From Rhodobacterales bacterium (GTDB taxonomy: Bacteria; Pseudomonadota; Alphaproteobacteria; Rhodobacterales; Rhodobacteraceae): a DNA stretch of 6,633 nucleotides. The stretch is from the NCBI GenBank assembly GCA_025357355.1, contig JANXPK010000374.1, positions 1 through 6,633 of the forward strand, read 5' to 3'. The notes beneath the pieces were generated by a model. That model ran no database searches and was not told the origin of the DNA. It saw nothing but the letters and a program-made list of their open reading frames with translations. A program made the translations under genes and the position numbers. Of this stretch, positions 1 through 4,933 are shown piece by piece (position 1 is the stretch's first letter; each line of letters opens with the position of its first letter).

Positions 1-7
1 GTACACG

Positions 8-496
8 ATGACGATTACAGTGGGTTCTGCATTGCCCGACGCCACCCTTTTGCACATGGGGGCGAACGCGACCGAAGCTGTTTCGATGGCGTCCAGACTG
101 AAGGGCCGCAAGGTCGTGATCTTTGGCTTGCCGGGCGCCTATACCGGGACCTGCACCACCTCTCATGTGCCCAGCTTCATGCGGGTGGCGGACCGTTTGC
201 GTGCCAAAGGTGTGGATGAGATCATCTGCGTTTCTGTCAACGACCCTTTCGTGATGAAAGCCTGGGGTGAAAGCACCGGAGCCGCCGCCAACGGGATCAC
301 CTTTCTGGGCGACGGCGATTCCAGCTTTACCAAGGCGATCGGGATGGAGTTTTCCAATCCGAAGAACGCCTTCTTCGACCGGTCGAAGCGCTATGCGCTT
401 TATGCCGATGACGGCGTGGTCAAGGTTTTGAACCAGGGCCAGGAAACCAGTGCCTGCGAAATCTCGGGCGGCGAGGCGATGCTGGACGCGATCTGA
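8..496 (+). CDS. Peroxiredoxin, Prx5/AhpC-TSA (redoxin) family
   Basis: This is a 162-residue thiol peroxidase that reduces hydrogen peroxide and organic hydroperoxides, expected in the cytoplasm because no signal peptide is visible. The peroxidatic motif PGAYTGTCTTSHVPSF lies at residues 42-57, with Thr46 and the peroxidatic Cys49 in the T-x-x-C arrangement. The Prx5-type stretch SVNDPFVMKAWG is at 76-87, and the segment RSKRYALYADDGVVKVLN, typical of Prx5, lies near 124-141. Cys74 and Cys150 are the other cysteines; Cys150 falls where Prx5 enzymes can carry a resolving cysteine, so an atypical 2-Cys mechanism is possible but inferred. Length is normal for Prx5. The ATG at base 8 gives the usual MTITVG-LPDATL beginning; the frame stays open to the window edge, and the ribosome site and promoter lie outside. 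It is the only plus-strand gene and converges on the dehydratase gene with no spacer. The family call is secure; the electron donor is unknown. Confidence 0.95.
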   Translation: MTITVGSALPDATLLHMGANATEAVSMASRLKGRKVVIFGLPGAYTGTCTTSHVPSFMRVADRLRAKGVDEIICVSVNDPFVMKAWGESTGAAANGITFLGDGDSSFTKAIGMEFSNPKNAFFDRSKRYALYADDGVVKVLNQGQETSACEISGGEAMLDAI

Positions 497-499
497 TCA
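494..499. other. Palindromic TGATCA giving both stop codons of a convergent pair
   Basis: The six bases TGATCA read the same on both strands. The left half is the TGA stop of the peroxiredoxin on the plus strand. The right half, read on the minus strand, is the TGA stop of the carbinolamine dehydratase. The two genes therefore abut with zero intergenic bases and no overlap. No GC hairpin with a T-run is seen near it, so each transcript probably runs into the 3' end of the other gene. That last point is inference. Confidence 0.9.
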
Positions 500-919
500 G
501 CCGGGTTTGCCCGCCTCGATCTTGCCCCGCGATTCAAGTTTGCCCCGCGCTTCAAGTTTGCCCCGCGCTTCAAGTTTGCACAGGCATTCGACGGTTTCGG
601 AATGGTTGTGCACGACGGTGGCATCCCCGGCGAGGGCGTCCATGCGCCGGGCAAGGTCGAGGTCAAGCGCGCTCAGGCCATCGCAGTCATGCGTGGTCAG
701 GGTGACATCGACGACATTGTAGACGTTGGACCATTCGGGGTGGTGGTTCAGCTTTTCCGCCGCAAGGGCTGCACGCGACATGAAGCCCCAGGCTTCGGAA
801 AAGCTTTTGAACTTCCAGATCTTGCGGATGGCGTCGCGTTCGGGCACGGCGCCCCAGCCGGTATCGCCCAAAGGCGGCAGGCCTTCGCGGCGGGCGGATT
901 CGGTCAACAACTCTGCCAT
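497..919 (-). CDS. phhB: Pterin-4a-carbinolamine dehydratase with a repeat-bearing C-terminal tail
   Basis: This is a 140-residue enzyme of the PCD/DCoH family, which dehydrates 4a-hydroxytetrahydrobiopterin to the quinonoid dihydropterin, a recycling step linked to aromatic amino acid hydroxylases; bacterial members may also serve other pterin pathways. The full family motif is present: Glu55, His59-His60-Pro61, Tyr67, His77 and Asp86, with EKLNHHPEWSNVY at 55-67 and VTLTTHD at 72-78. The normal family fold should end near MDALAG at 93-98. Here about 42 more residues follow: a stretch holding His104, His106, Cys112 and Cys114, then KLEARG, KLEARG, KLESRG and a decayed KIEAGK at 115-138. Those hexads come from an 18-bp tandem repeat. 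The ATG at 919 sits 3 bp after the acyltransferase stop, with an AAGGGA ribosome site inside that gene, so translation is probably coupled. It is the last gene of its operon. The enzyme call is secure; the role of the tail is unknown. Confidence 0.93.
   Translation of the reverse strand: MAELLTESARREGLPPLGDTGWGAVPERDAIRKIWKFKSFSEAWGFMSRAALAAEKLNHHPEWSNVYNVVDVTLTTHDCDGLSALDLDLARRMDALAGDATVVHNHSETVECLCKLEARGKLEARGKLESRGKIEAGKPG
515..579 (-). repeat. 18-bp in-frame tandem repeat encoding KLEARG hexads
   Basis: Two perfect copies of an 18-bp unit, ttcaagtttgccccgcgc on the plus strand, lie at 533-550 and 551-568. The next copy matches for 11 bases (569-579) before diverging, and an older copy at 515-532 matches at about 13 of 18 positions. 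Read on the minus strand, each unit is six codons (Ala-Arg-Gly-Lys-Leu-Glu), so adding or losing a unit keeps the dehydratase frame. The gradient from two identical copies to one decayed copy suggests recent growth by slippage or unequal recombination, which is inference. Confidence 0.9.
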
Positions 920-922
920 GGC

Positions 923-2098
923 TCAATCCCTTTCCTCGTGCGCGGCCGTGCCATCAATGGGATGGCGGAAGGGCCCGTCGGCGCTCAGCGCCTCGATCTC
1001 TTCACCCACCGCGCGGCGCTCTTGATCGAGATAGCGCGCGATGGCCTTGCGGAAGCTCGGATCCGCGATCCAATGCAGCGAATGGACCGGCACCGGCAGG
1101 TAGCCGCGTGCCAGTTTGTGTTCGCCCTGCGCCCCGGCCTCGACCCGTTTCAGCCCATGGGCAATTGCCCAGTCGATGGCCTGATAATAGCACAGTTCGA
1201 AATGCAGGCAGGGATGTTCTTCGGTGCAGCCCCAATAGCGGCCATAAAGCGTGTCGCGCCCGATGAAGTTCAGCGCCCCCGCCACGGCGCGGGTACCGCG
1301 AAATGCCAGGACCAGCAAAACATCATCGCGCATCGTTCGGTGCATCTCGTCAAAGAACGCCCGCGTCAGGTAGGGCCGCCCCCATTTGCGCCCGCCGGTG
1401 TCCTGATAGAACTCCCACATCGCCTGCCAATGCGCGGGTTGGATTGCGTCGCCGGTCAGTGCCCGGATGGTCAGGCCATGGCCCTGCGCCACCTCGCGTT
1501 CCTTGCGGATCATCTTGCGTTTGCGCGAAGCGAGATCGCCAAGAAAATCGGCGAAACTGCCATAACCGCGGTTTTCCCAATGAAATTGCTGGGTGATGCG
1601 GTGCAGGGTGCCATCGTGACCGGCCAACGCCTGCGCCTCATCGGCGGTGCAGAAGGTCACATGCAGGGACGAGATGTCGTTCTGGCGGGCGAGGTCGATG
1701 GCAATATCCAGGAGCGCCGTGCGCGCGGCGGGCGGGCCCAGAAAGCGGCGCCCGGTGGCGGGGGTAAAGGGGACAGCACCTTGCAGCTTGGGGTAATAGT
1801 GCCCGCCTGCGCGTTCCAGCGCCTCCGCCCAGCCATGATCAAAGATGTACTCGCCCTGCGAATGCGATTTCACGTAGAGCGGCATGGCGGCGAGGGGTTC
1901 GCCGTTCTGGCGCAGGATCAAGGGCTTGGGCTGCCAGCCGGTGCCTTTGCCGGTGGATTTGGAACGGTCGAGTGCAGCGAGGAAGCGGTGGGTGGTGAAC
2001 GGGTCGATGGGGCGGGTGCCTTCGGGGCAGGCGACGGCGTCCCACTGGGCGGCGGGGATGTCGGTCATGCTGTCAAGAAGGGTGGCTTCGGTCGTCAT
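923..2098 (-). CDS. GNAT/FemAB-like N-acyltransferase (COG3146, DUF482 type)
   Basis: This 391-residue protein resembles the DUF482/COG3146 group, acyl-CoA N-acyltransferase-like proteins often labelled as peptidoglycan-biosynthesis or FemAB-like. The substrate is not established and I do not assign one. Recognisable segments are an N-terminal NWDA-like stretch (AQWDAV at 17-22), HWENRGYGSFADFLGDL at 173-189 followed by a basic run SRKRKMIRKER (191-201), WEFYQDTGGRKWGRPYLT at 228-245, and a C-terminal block with LYGRYWGC (284-291), HFELCYYQAIDWAI (299-312) and GAQGEHKLARGY (322-333). No signal peptide or membrane segment is visible, so it should be cytoplasmic. The ATG at 2098 is chosen because protein-like sequence begins there; the frame is open a further 106 codons upstream but only as a shadow of the phosphodiesterase gene. 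Its ribosome site is poor (AGG close to the ATG). Met11 at 2068 is an alternative start. The gene lies 31 bp after the phosphodiesterase stop and 3 bp before the dehydratase. Confidence 0.88.
   Translation of the reverse strand: MTTEATLLDSMTDIPAAQWDAVACPEGTRPIDPFTTHRFLAALDRSKSTGKGTGWQPKPLILRQNGEPLAAMPLYVKSHSQGEYIFDHGWAEALERAGGHYYPKLQGAVPFTPATGRRFLGPPAARTALLDIAIDLARQNDISSLHVTFCTADEAQALAGHDGTLHRITQQFHWENRGYGSFADFLGDLASRKRKMIRKEREVAQGHGLTIRALTGDAIQPAHWQAMWEFYQDTGGRKWGRPYLTRAFFDEMHRTMRDDVLLVLAFRGTRAVAGALNFIGRDTLYGRYWGCTEEHPCLHFELCYYQAIDWAIAHGLKRVEAGAQGEHKLARGYLPVPVHSLHWIADPSFRKAIARYLDQERRAVGEEIEALSADGPFRHPIDGTAAHEERD
927..937 (-). promoter_or_regulatory. Ribosome binding site of the carbinolamine dehydratase
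   Basis: On the minus strand GAGGAAAGGGA precedes the ATG at 919. The AAGGGA part ends 7 nt before the start, a good Shine-Dalgarno distance, and all of it except the spacer lies within the last codons of the acyltransferase gene. This supports the ATG at 919 and suggests translational coupling to the upstream gene. Confidence 0.6.
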
Positions 2099-2120
2099 GG
2101 GCCTGCGCTGGTTGCGAGAG

Positions 2121-2159
2121 CCGGGGGTTTCACACTCCCGGACCCCTGTGGGATATTTG
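2121..2159 (-). promoter_or_regulatory. Hairpin element spanning the phosphodiesterase stop codon
   Basis: On the minus strand the 21 bases from 2141 to 2121 fold into an 8-position stem with one A-C mismatch, CCGGGAGT against ACCCCCGG, around the 5-nt loop GTGAA. The TGA stop of the phosphodiesterase (2132-2130) begins within this loop. Just upstream is CAAATATCCC (2159-2150). From memory, CAAATATCCC followed by a GC-rich hairpin recurs at gene ends in Rhodobacteraceae genomes, which I could not check. There is no T-run after the stem, so it is not a classical intrinsic terminator; it could slow, attenuate or protect the operon mRNA between the phosphodiesterase and the acyltransferase. Confidence 0.5.
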
Positions 2160-2930
2160 TGAAAAGATGATGGGGGCAGGGTAGCCCTCGAATGTGATGT
2201 TGTGGGCGATCTTGCGGGCTTGCGCTTCGGCCTCGGGCGAGCGGATGGTCCAGCACAGGACGGCGGCACCCTGCGCCTTGAGGTCGGCGACGCGGGGGCG
2301 GGCAAGGTCGGCGGCCTCGTGGCTGATGAAGCTCGACTGGGTGCGGTCAAAGTCAGGGATCGCGCACAGGCGGGCACACAGGTCAGCGGGCAGCGGGTGC
2401 CAGTCGGCGGGGTCATAGGCGGAGGTGGTCAGGCCGCGTGGGATGTCAGGGGCGAGTTGGGCGAGATGGGCGATGGCATGGGGGTTGAACGACATGAGCG
2501 CCACGGGACCCTGGTAGCCCTTGAGCGCCGTGGTGGTGGCGGCCTCAAGCCGGCCATCGGTTTCGGCCATGGTCAGGGTCTGGTCCTTGATCTCGACCAG
2601 CACGGGCACCCGGCCCGCGATCTGGGTCAGGACCTGCGCGAAGGTCGGAATGGTGTTGGTGCTGCCTGCCAGTGTGAGGCGGCCAAGTTCGGCAGCGGTC
2701 CGCAACCTGACGGGCCCGTGTGCGGTGGTGAGGCGGTCGAGGTTGTCGTCGTGAAAGACCATGGCGACGCCATCCGACGAAAGTTGCAGGTCAATCTCGA
2801 TGCCATAGCCCGCCGCAATGGCTGCCTGAAAGGCCGCGCCAGAGTTCTCGACGCGGCCAGCTGTGCGGTCATGATAGCCACGATGGGCGATGGGCGCGGT
2901 CAAGAAAGCCTGTGGCAGCGGCACCTGCAT
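2130..2930 (-). CDS. Glycerophosphodiester phosphodiesterase (GDPD family)
   Basis: This is a 266-residue GDPD with a TIM-barrel fold expected, which hydrolyses glycerophosphodiesters to glycerol-3-phosphate and an alcohol. The catalytic set is complete: IAHRGY with His16 and Arg17, Glu28 in the VENS motif, IEIDL with Glu45 and Asp47, HD at 60-61 and VEIKD with Glu113 and Lys115. The end carries the familiar LCWTIRSPEAEAQARK (225-240) and ITFEGYP (245-251). There is no signal peptide, which points to a cytoplasmic enzyme of the UgpQ kind rather than the periplasmic GlpQ kind. The start ATG at 2930 shares one base with the RidA stop (TGATG), a classic coupled junction, and places the HRG motif at the usual distance from the N-terminus. 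The open frame continues 86 codons further upstream but only as a shadow of RidA. The last ten or so residues come from the hairpin element at the 3' end and look unlike the family core. Confidence 0.94.
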   Translation of the reverse strand: MQVPLPQAFLTAPIAHRGYHDRTAGRVENSGAAFQAAIAAGYGIEIDLQLSSDGVAMVFHDDNLDRLTTAHGPVRLRTAAELGRLTLAGSTNTIPTFAQVLTQIAGRVPVLVEIKDQTLTMAETDGRLEAATTTALKGYQGPVALMSFNPHAIAHLAQLAPDIPRGLTTSAYDPADWHPLPADLCARLCAIPDFDRTQSSFISHEAADLARPRVADLKAQGAAVLCWTIRSPEAEAQARKIAHNITFEGYPAPIIFSQISHRGPGV

Positions 2931-3391
2931 CAGGCGATCTCGAATATGGCTTCGATCTCGACAGCGACACCCAAGGGCAATGACACGGCCGAGACGGCGC
3001 TGCGGGCGTGGCGTCCGGCCTCGCCCAGCACGGCGACCAGAAAGTCCGAGGCGCCGTTGATCACCTTGGGCTGATCGGTGAAATCGGCGGTGGAGTTGAC
3101 AAAGCCGACGAGCTTGACCACGCGGACCAGTCGCGACCAGTCGCCGCCACAGGCGGCCCTGGCCTGCGCCAGCAAGGACACGGCACAAGTCTGCGCCGCA
3201 GCAGCCCCGGCGGCGACGTCAAGATCGGCGCCAAGCTTGCCGGTGATGAGGGTGGCGCCATTGCGGCTGATCTGGCCCGAGACATGGACCAGATTGCCGA
3301 CCCGGACGAAGGGCACGTAATTGGCGGCGGGCGGCGGGGCATCCGGCAAGGTGACGCCGAGTTCGGCGAGTCGGGAATCGATAGGGTTCAT
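2930..3391 (-). CDS. RidA/YjgF/UK114-family protein
   Basis: This 153-residue protein belongs to the RidA superfamily, whose founding members are trimeric deaminases that hydrolyse reactive enamine/imine intermediates released by PLP enzymes. The family core is seen as VGNLVHVSGQI at 31-41, the central VVKLVGFVNSTADF (91-104) and a C-terminal HARSAV-LPLG-VEIEAIFEI block. Arg130 in ARSAV and Glu147 in VEIEAI match the substrate-binding arginine and the conserved glutamate of RidA. The protein is longer than the roughly 128-residue E. coli RidA, with an extended N-terminus (NPIDSRLAELGVTLPDAPPPAANY) typical of the YjgF-like-1 subgroup; members of that subgroup need not have deaminase activity, so the reaction is inferred. 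The ATG at 3391 follows a good AGGAG site. It opens the four-gene unit and overlaps the phosphodiesterase by one base. Confidence 0.93.
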   Translation of the reverse strand: MNPIDSRLAELGVTLPDAPPPAANYVPFVRVGNLVHVSGQISRNGATLITGKLGADLDVAAGAAAAQTCAVSLLAQARAACGGDWSRLVRVVKLVGFVNSTADFTDQPKVINGASDFLVAVLGEAGRHARSAVSAVSLPLGVAVEIEAIFEIA

Positions 3392-3397
3392 GGCGCG

Positions 3398-3402
3398 CTC
3401 CT
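3398..3402 (-). promoter_or_regulatory. Ribosome binding site of the RidA-family gene
   Basis: AGGAG on the minus strand ends 6 nt before the ATG at 3391. It is a strong Shine-Dalgarno match at good spacing and supports this start. Confidence 0.75.
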
Positions 3403-3419
3403 GTTGGTTTTGGCGCGAC

Positions 3420-3447
3420 GCTATACGGTTGCGGGCCAGCCGGGCAA
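3420..3447 (-). promoter_or_regulatory. Possible sigma-70-type promoter for the RidA operon
   Basis: In the gap between the HlyD gene and RidA, the minus strand has TTGCCC (3447-3442), a 16-bp spacer, then TATAGC (3425-3420). Each hexamer matches the consensus at four of six positions. A start about 7 nt downstream of the -10 box would give a leader of roughly 20 nt with the AGGAG site. The -35 box overlaps a hairpin, so both readings are tentative. Confidence 0.3.
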
Positions 3448-3455
3448 GGCCCGGC
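3439..3455 (-). terminator. Possible terminator-like hairpin after the HlyD-family gene
   Basis: A perfect 7-bp inverted repeat, gccgggc and gcccggc, with a 3-nt loop begins 17 nt after the stop of the membrane fusion protein gene. The position suits a terminator, but there is no T-run after the stem on either strand, so it may only attenuate read-through into the RidA operon, or be a chance GC-rich structure. Confidence 0.3.
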
Positions 3456-3472
3456 CGACATCGGGCCAGAGG

Positions 3473-4933
3473 TCAGCTTTCGCGGAAGGCCATGTGGAAA
3501 TAGTCCATGAACGGCTTCAGGAGATACGCCATGGGCGAGCGTTCGCCCGTGGTGATATAGGCCTGCACCGGCATGCCCGGCACGATGGTCTGGCCATCCA
3601 GCTTCTGGATCTCGCCCTGATCAAGCTGTATCTCGGCGCGGTAGAACGAGGCTTTGCTGTTCGGATCGGACATCGCATCGGCCGAGACCGTCATCAGATG
3701 GCCGTTCAGCTGCGGTGTCGTGCGGGACTGAAAGGCCGAGAACACCACGCGCACCGGCATGCCGACGCGCACCTCGTCGACATGGATCGGCGGCACCTGC
3801 GCCACGATGATCAGCGGGCGGTCCTGCGGGATGAGGTAAAGGATGGGCTCGGCGGCGCGGATCACCGAATGCGGCGTGGTCACCGTCAGCCCGAGAACCA
3901 CGCCGGACACCGGCGCGCGGATGTCCAGTCGCGCCACCTGTTCGCTGAGCGCGCCGCGCCGCTGCACCAGTTCCAGCGTCTTGTCGCCCATGTCGCGCAG
4001 CTGGGTGTTGGCATCTTCGCGCCGGGTCGATTGCAGTTGCAGGATCTGCAACTGAATCTCGGTGGCGCGACCCTCTGCCTGGGCCTTGTTGCCCTCCATC
4101 TCGCCCAAGTTGCCGTGCAGGCGCGCCACCTCGCGTTTGAGGTCCAGAAGCTGTGACGAATGGGTCAGGCCCTTGTCGAGCAGTGTCGTTTGGCCGTCGA
4201 TTTCGGGTTGCAACAGGCTGATCTGGTCAAGGGTAGCCTTGGTCTGCGCGTCGATGCCGTCGATCTGGCCCTTGATCTGGTCCATGCGTTTGTTCAGCTG
4301 GTCGATCTGGGCGTTCTGGGTTTCAAGCCGCGCGGTGAACAGGCGGCGCTGGCCTTCGATCTGGTCGGCGACGTCGGGCCGGGTCTTGGCGAGGTCGAGC
4401 AGGTCTTGCGGGAATACCGGCACGGGTTTGTCGTCGCGCTCAGCCTCCAGCCGGGCCTTGCGGGCGATGGCGTCAAAAAGCTGGCCTTCGACGATGGCAA
4501 GTTCGGATTTGATCTGGGTGCCATCGAGGCGAATCAACAGGTCGCCCGCCTTGACCGTCTGCGCCTCGACCACGGAGATTTCGGCAACGACGCCACCATC
4601 GGGATGCTGCACCACCTGGCGGTTCTGTTCGACCTGGATGACGCCAGGCGCAACGATGGCGCCGTCGATATTGGTGGTGACCGACCAGGTGCCAAAGCCG
4701 CCGACCAAGAGCAGGATCGAGATCAGCCCGATAGCGATCGGCCGCTTTGCCGACCAGACTGCGGGATCGGGCTTGTCCTCGGGCGTCACGGGCGGGGTCT
4801 TGGCCGGTCCGATGGCGGTTGGCCGGGTCGTGGTCAGGTCGGTTGGAGCCGGTGCCACCAAGGCGGTCGAAGTTGACGTCTGTGCACCCGCCTCGGGTGT
4901 CGTCCCCGGTGCGGCGTTAAGCGGCTCGCTCAT
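3473..4933 (-). CDS. Type I secretion membrane fusion protein, HlyD/PrtE family
   Basis: This 486-residue protein is the periplasmic adaptor of a type I secretion system, joining the inner-membrane ABC exporter to an outer-membrane TolC-like channel. Residues 1-60 form a Pro/Thr/Ala-rich, probably disordered cytoplasmic tail. A single membrane segment follows at about 65-83 (PIAIGLISILLLVGGFGTW). The first lipoyl half-motif is at 100-137 (RQVVQHPDGGVVAEI, then VKAGDLLIRLDG). Long coiled-coil helices run from about 143 to 335, with a probable hairpin tip at LLDKGLTHSSQ (251-261). The second lipoyl half is at 337-350 (LDIRAPVSGVVLGL) and the beta-barrel region includes VGMPVRVVFSAF (390-401). 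The C-terminal IVPGMPVQAYITTGER (450-465) and PFMDYFHMAFRES end are typical of the family. The ATG overlaps the exporter stop by 4 bp (ATGA) behind a GGAGG site, so the two are co-translated. The long N-terminal tail is the only unusual part. Confidence 0.95.
   Translation of the reverse strand: MSEPLNAAPGTTPEAGAQTSTSTALVAPAPTDLTTTRPTAIGPAKTPPVTPEDKPDPAVWSAKRPIAIGLISILLLVGGFGTWSVTTNIDGAIVAPGVIQVEQNRQVVQHPDGGVVAEISVVEAQTVKAGDLLIRLDGTQIKSELAIVEGQLFDAIARKARLEAERDDKPVPVFPQDLLDLAKTRPDVADQIEGQRRLFTARLETQNAQIDQLNKRMDQIKGQIDGIDAQTKATLDQISLLQPEIDGQTTLLDKGLTHSSQLLDLKREVARLHGNLGEMEGNKAQAEGRATEIQLQILQLQSTRREDANTQLRDMGDKTLELVQRRGALSEQVARLDIRAPVSGVVLGLTVTTPHSVIRAAEPILYLIPQDRPLIIVAQVPPIHVDEVRVGMPVRVVFSAFQSRTTPQLNGHLMTVSADAMSDPNSKASFYRAEIQLDQGEIQKLDGQTIVPGMPVQAYITTGERSPMAYLLKPFMDYFHMAFRES

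Noticed and set aside
472..518. Inverted repeat cgaggcg/cgcctcg around the convergent stops as a shared terminator.
   Set aside because: The loop is 33 nt, no T-run follows on either strand, and both arms are within coding sequence.
515..579. The short repeats as a CRISPR array or phage attachment site.
   Set aside because: The units are directly adjacent without spacers, lie in frame inside a gene, and no integrase or cas gene is nearby.
602..2170. A 522-codon open frame on the plus strand opposite the dehydratase, acyltransferase and phosphodiesterase end.
   Set aside because: It lies antisense to clear family members with intact motifs, has no recognisable domain, and long antisense frames are common in GC-rich coding DNA.
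2099..2416. A 106-codon N-terminal extension of the acyltransferase.
   Set aside because: It overlaps the phosphodiesterase in another frame and is Pro/Arg/Ser-rich low-complexity sequence; family-like sequence starts at the Met at 2098.
2931..3188. An 86-codon N-terminal extension of the phosphodiesterase.
   Set aside because: It overlaps RidA in another frame and is Arg-rich shadow sequence; the TGATG junction marks the real start at 2930.
3008..4156. A 382-codon plus-strand frame opposite RidA and the HlyD-type gene.
   Set aside because: It crosses two real genes and the gap between them, and shows only shadow-like composition.
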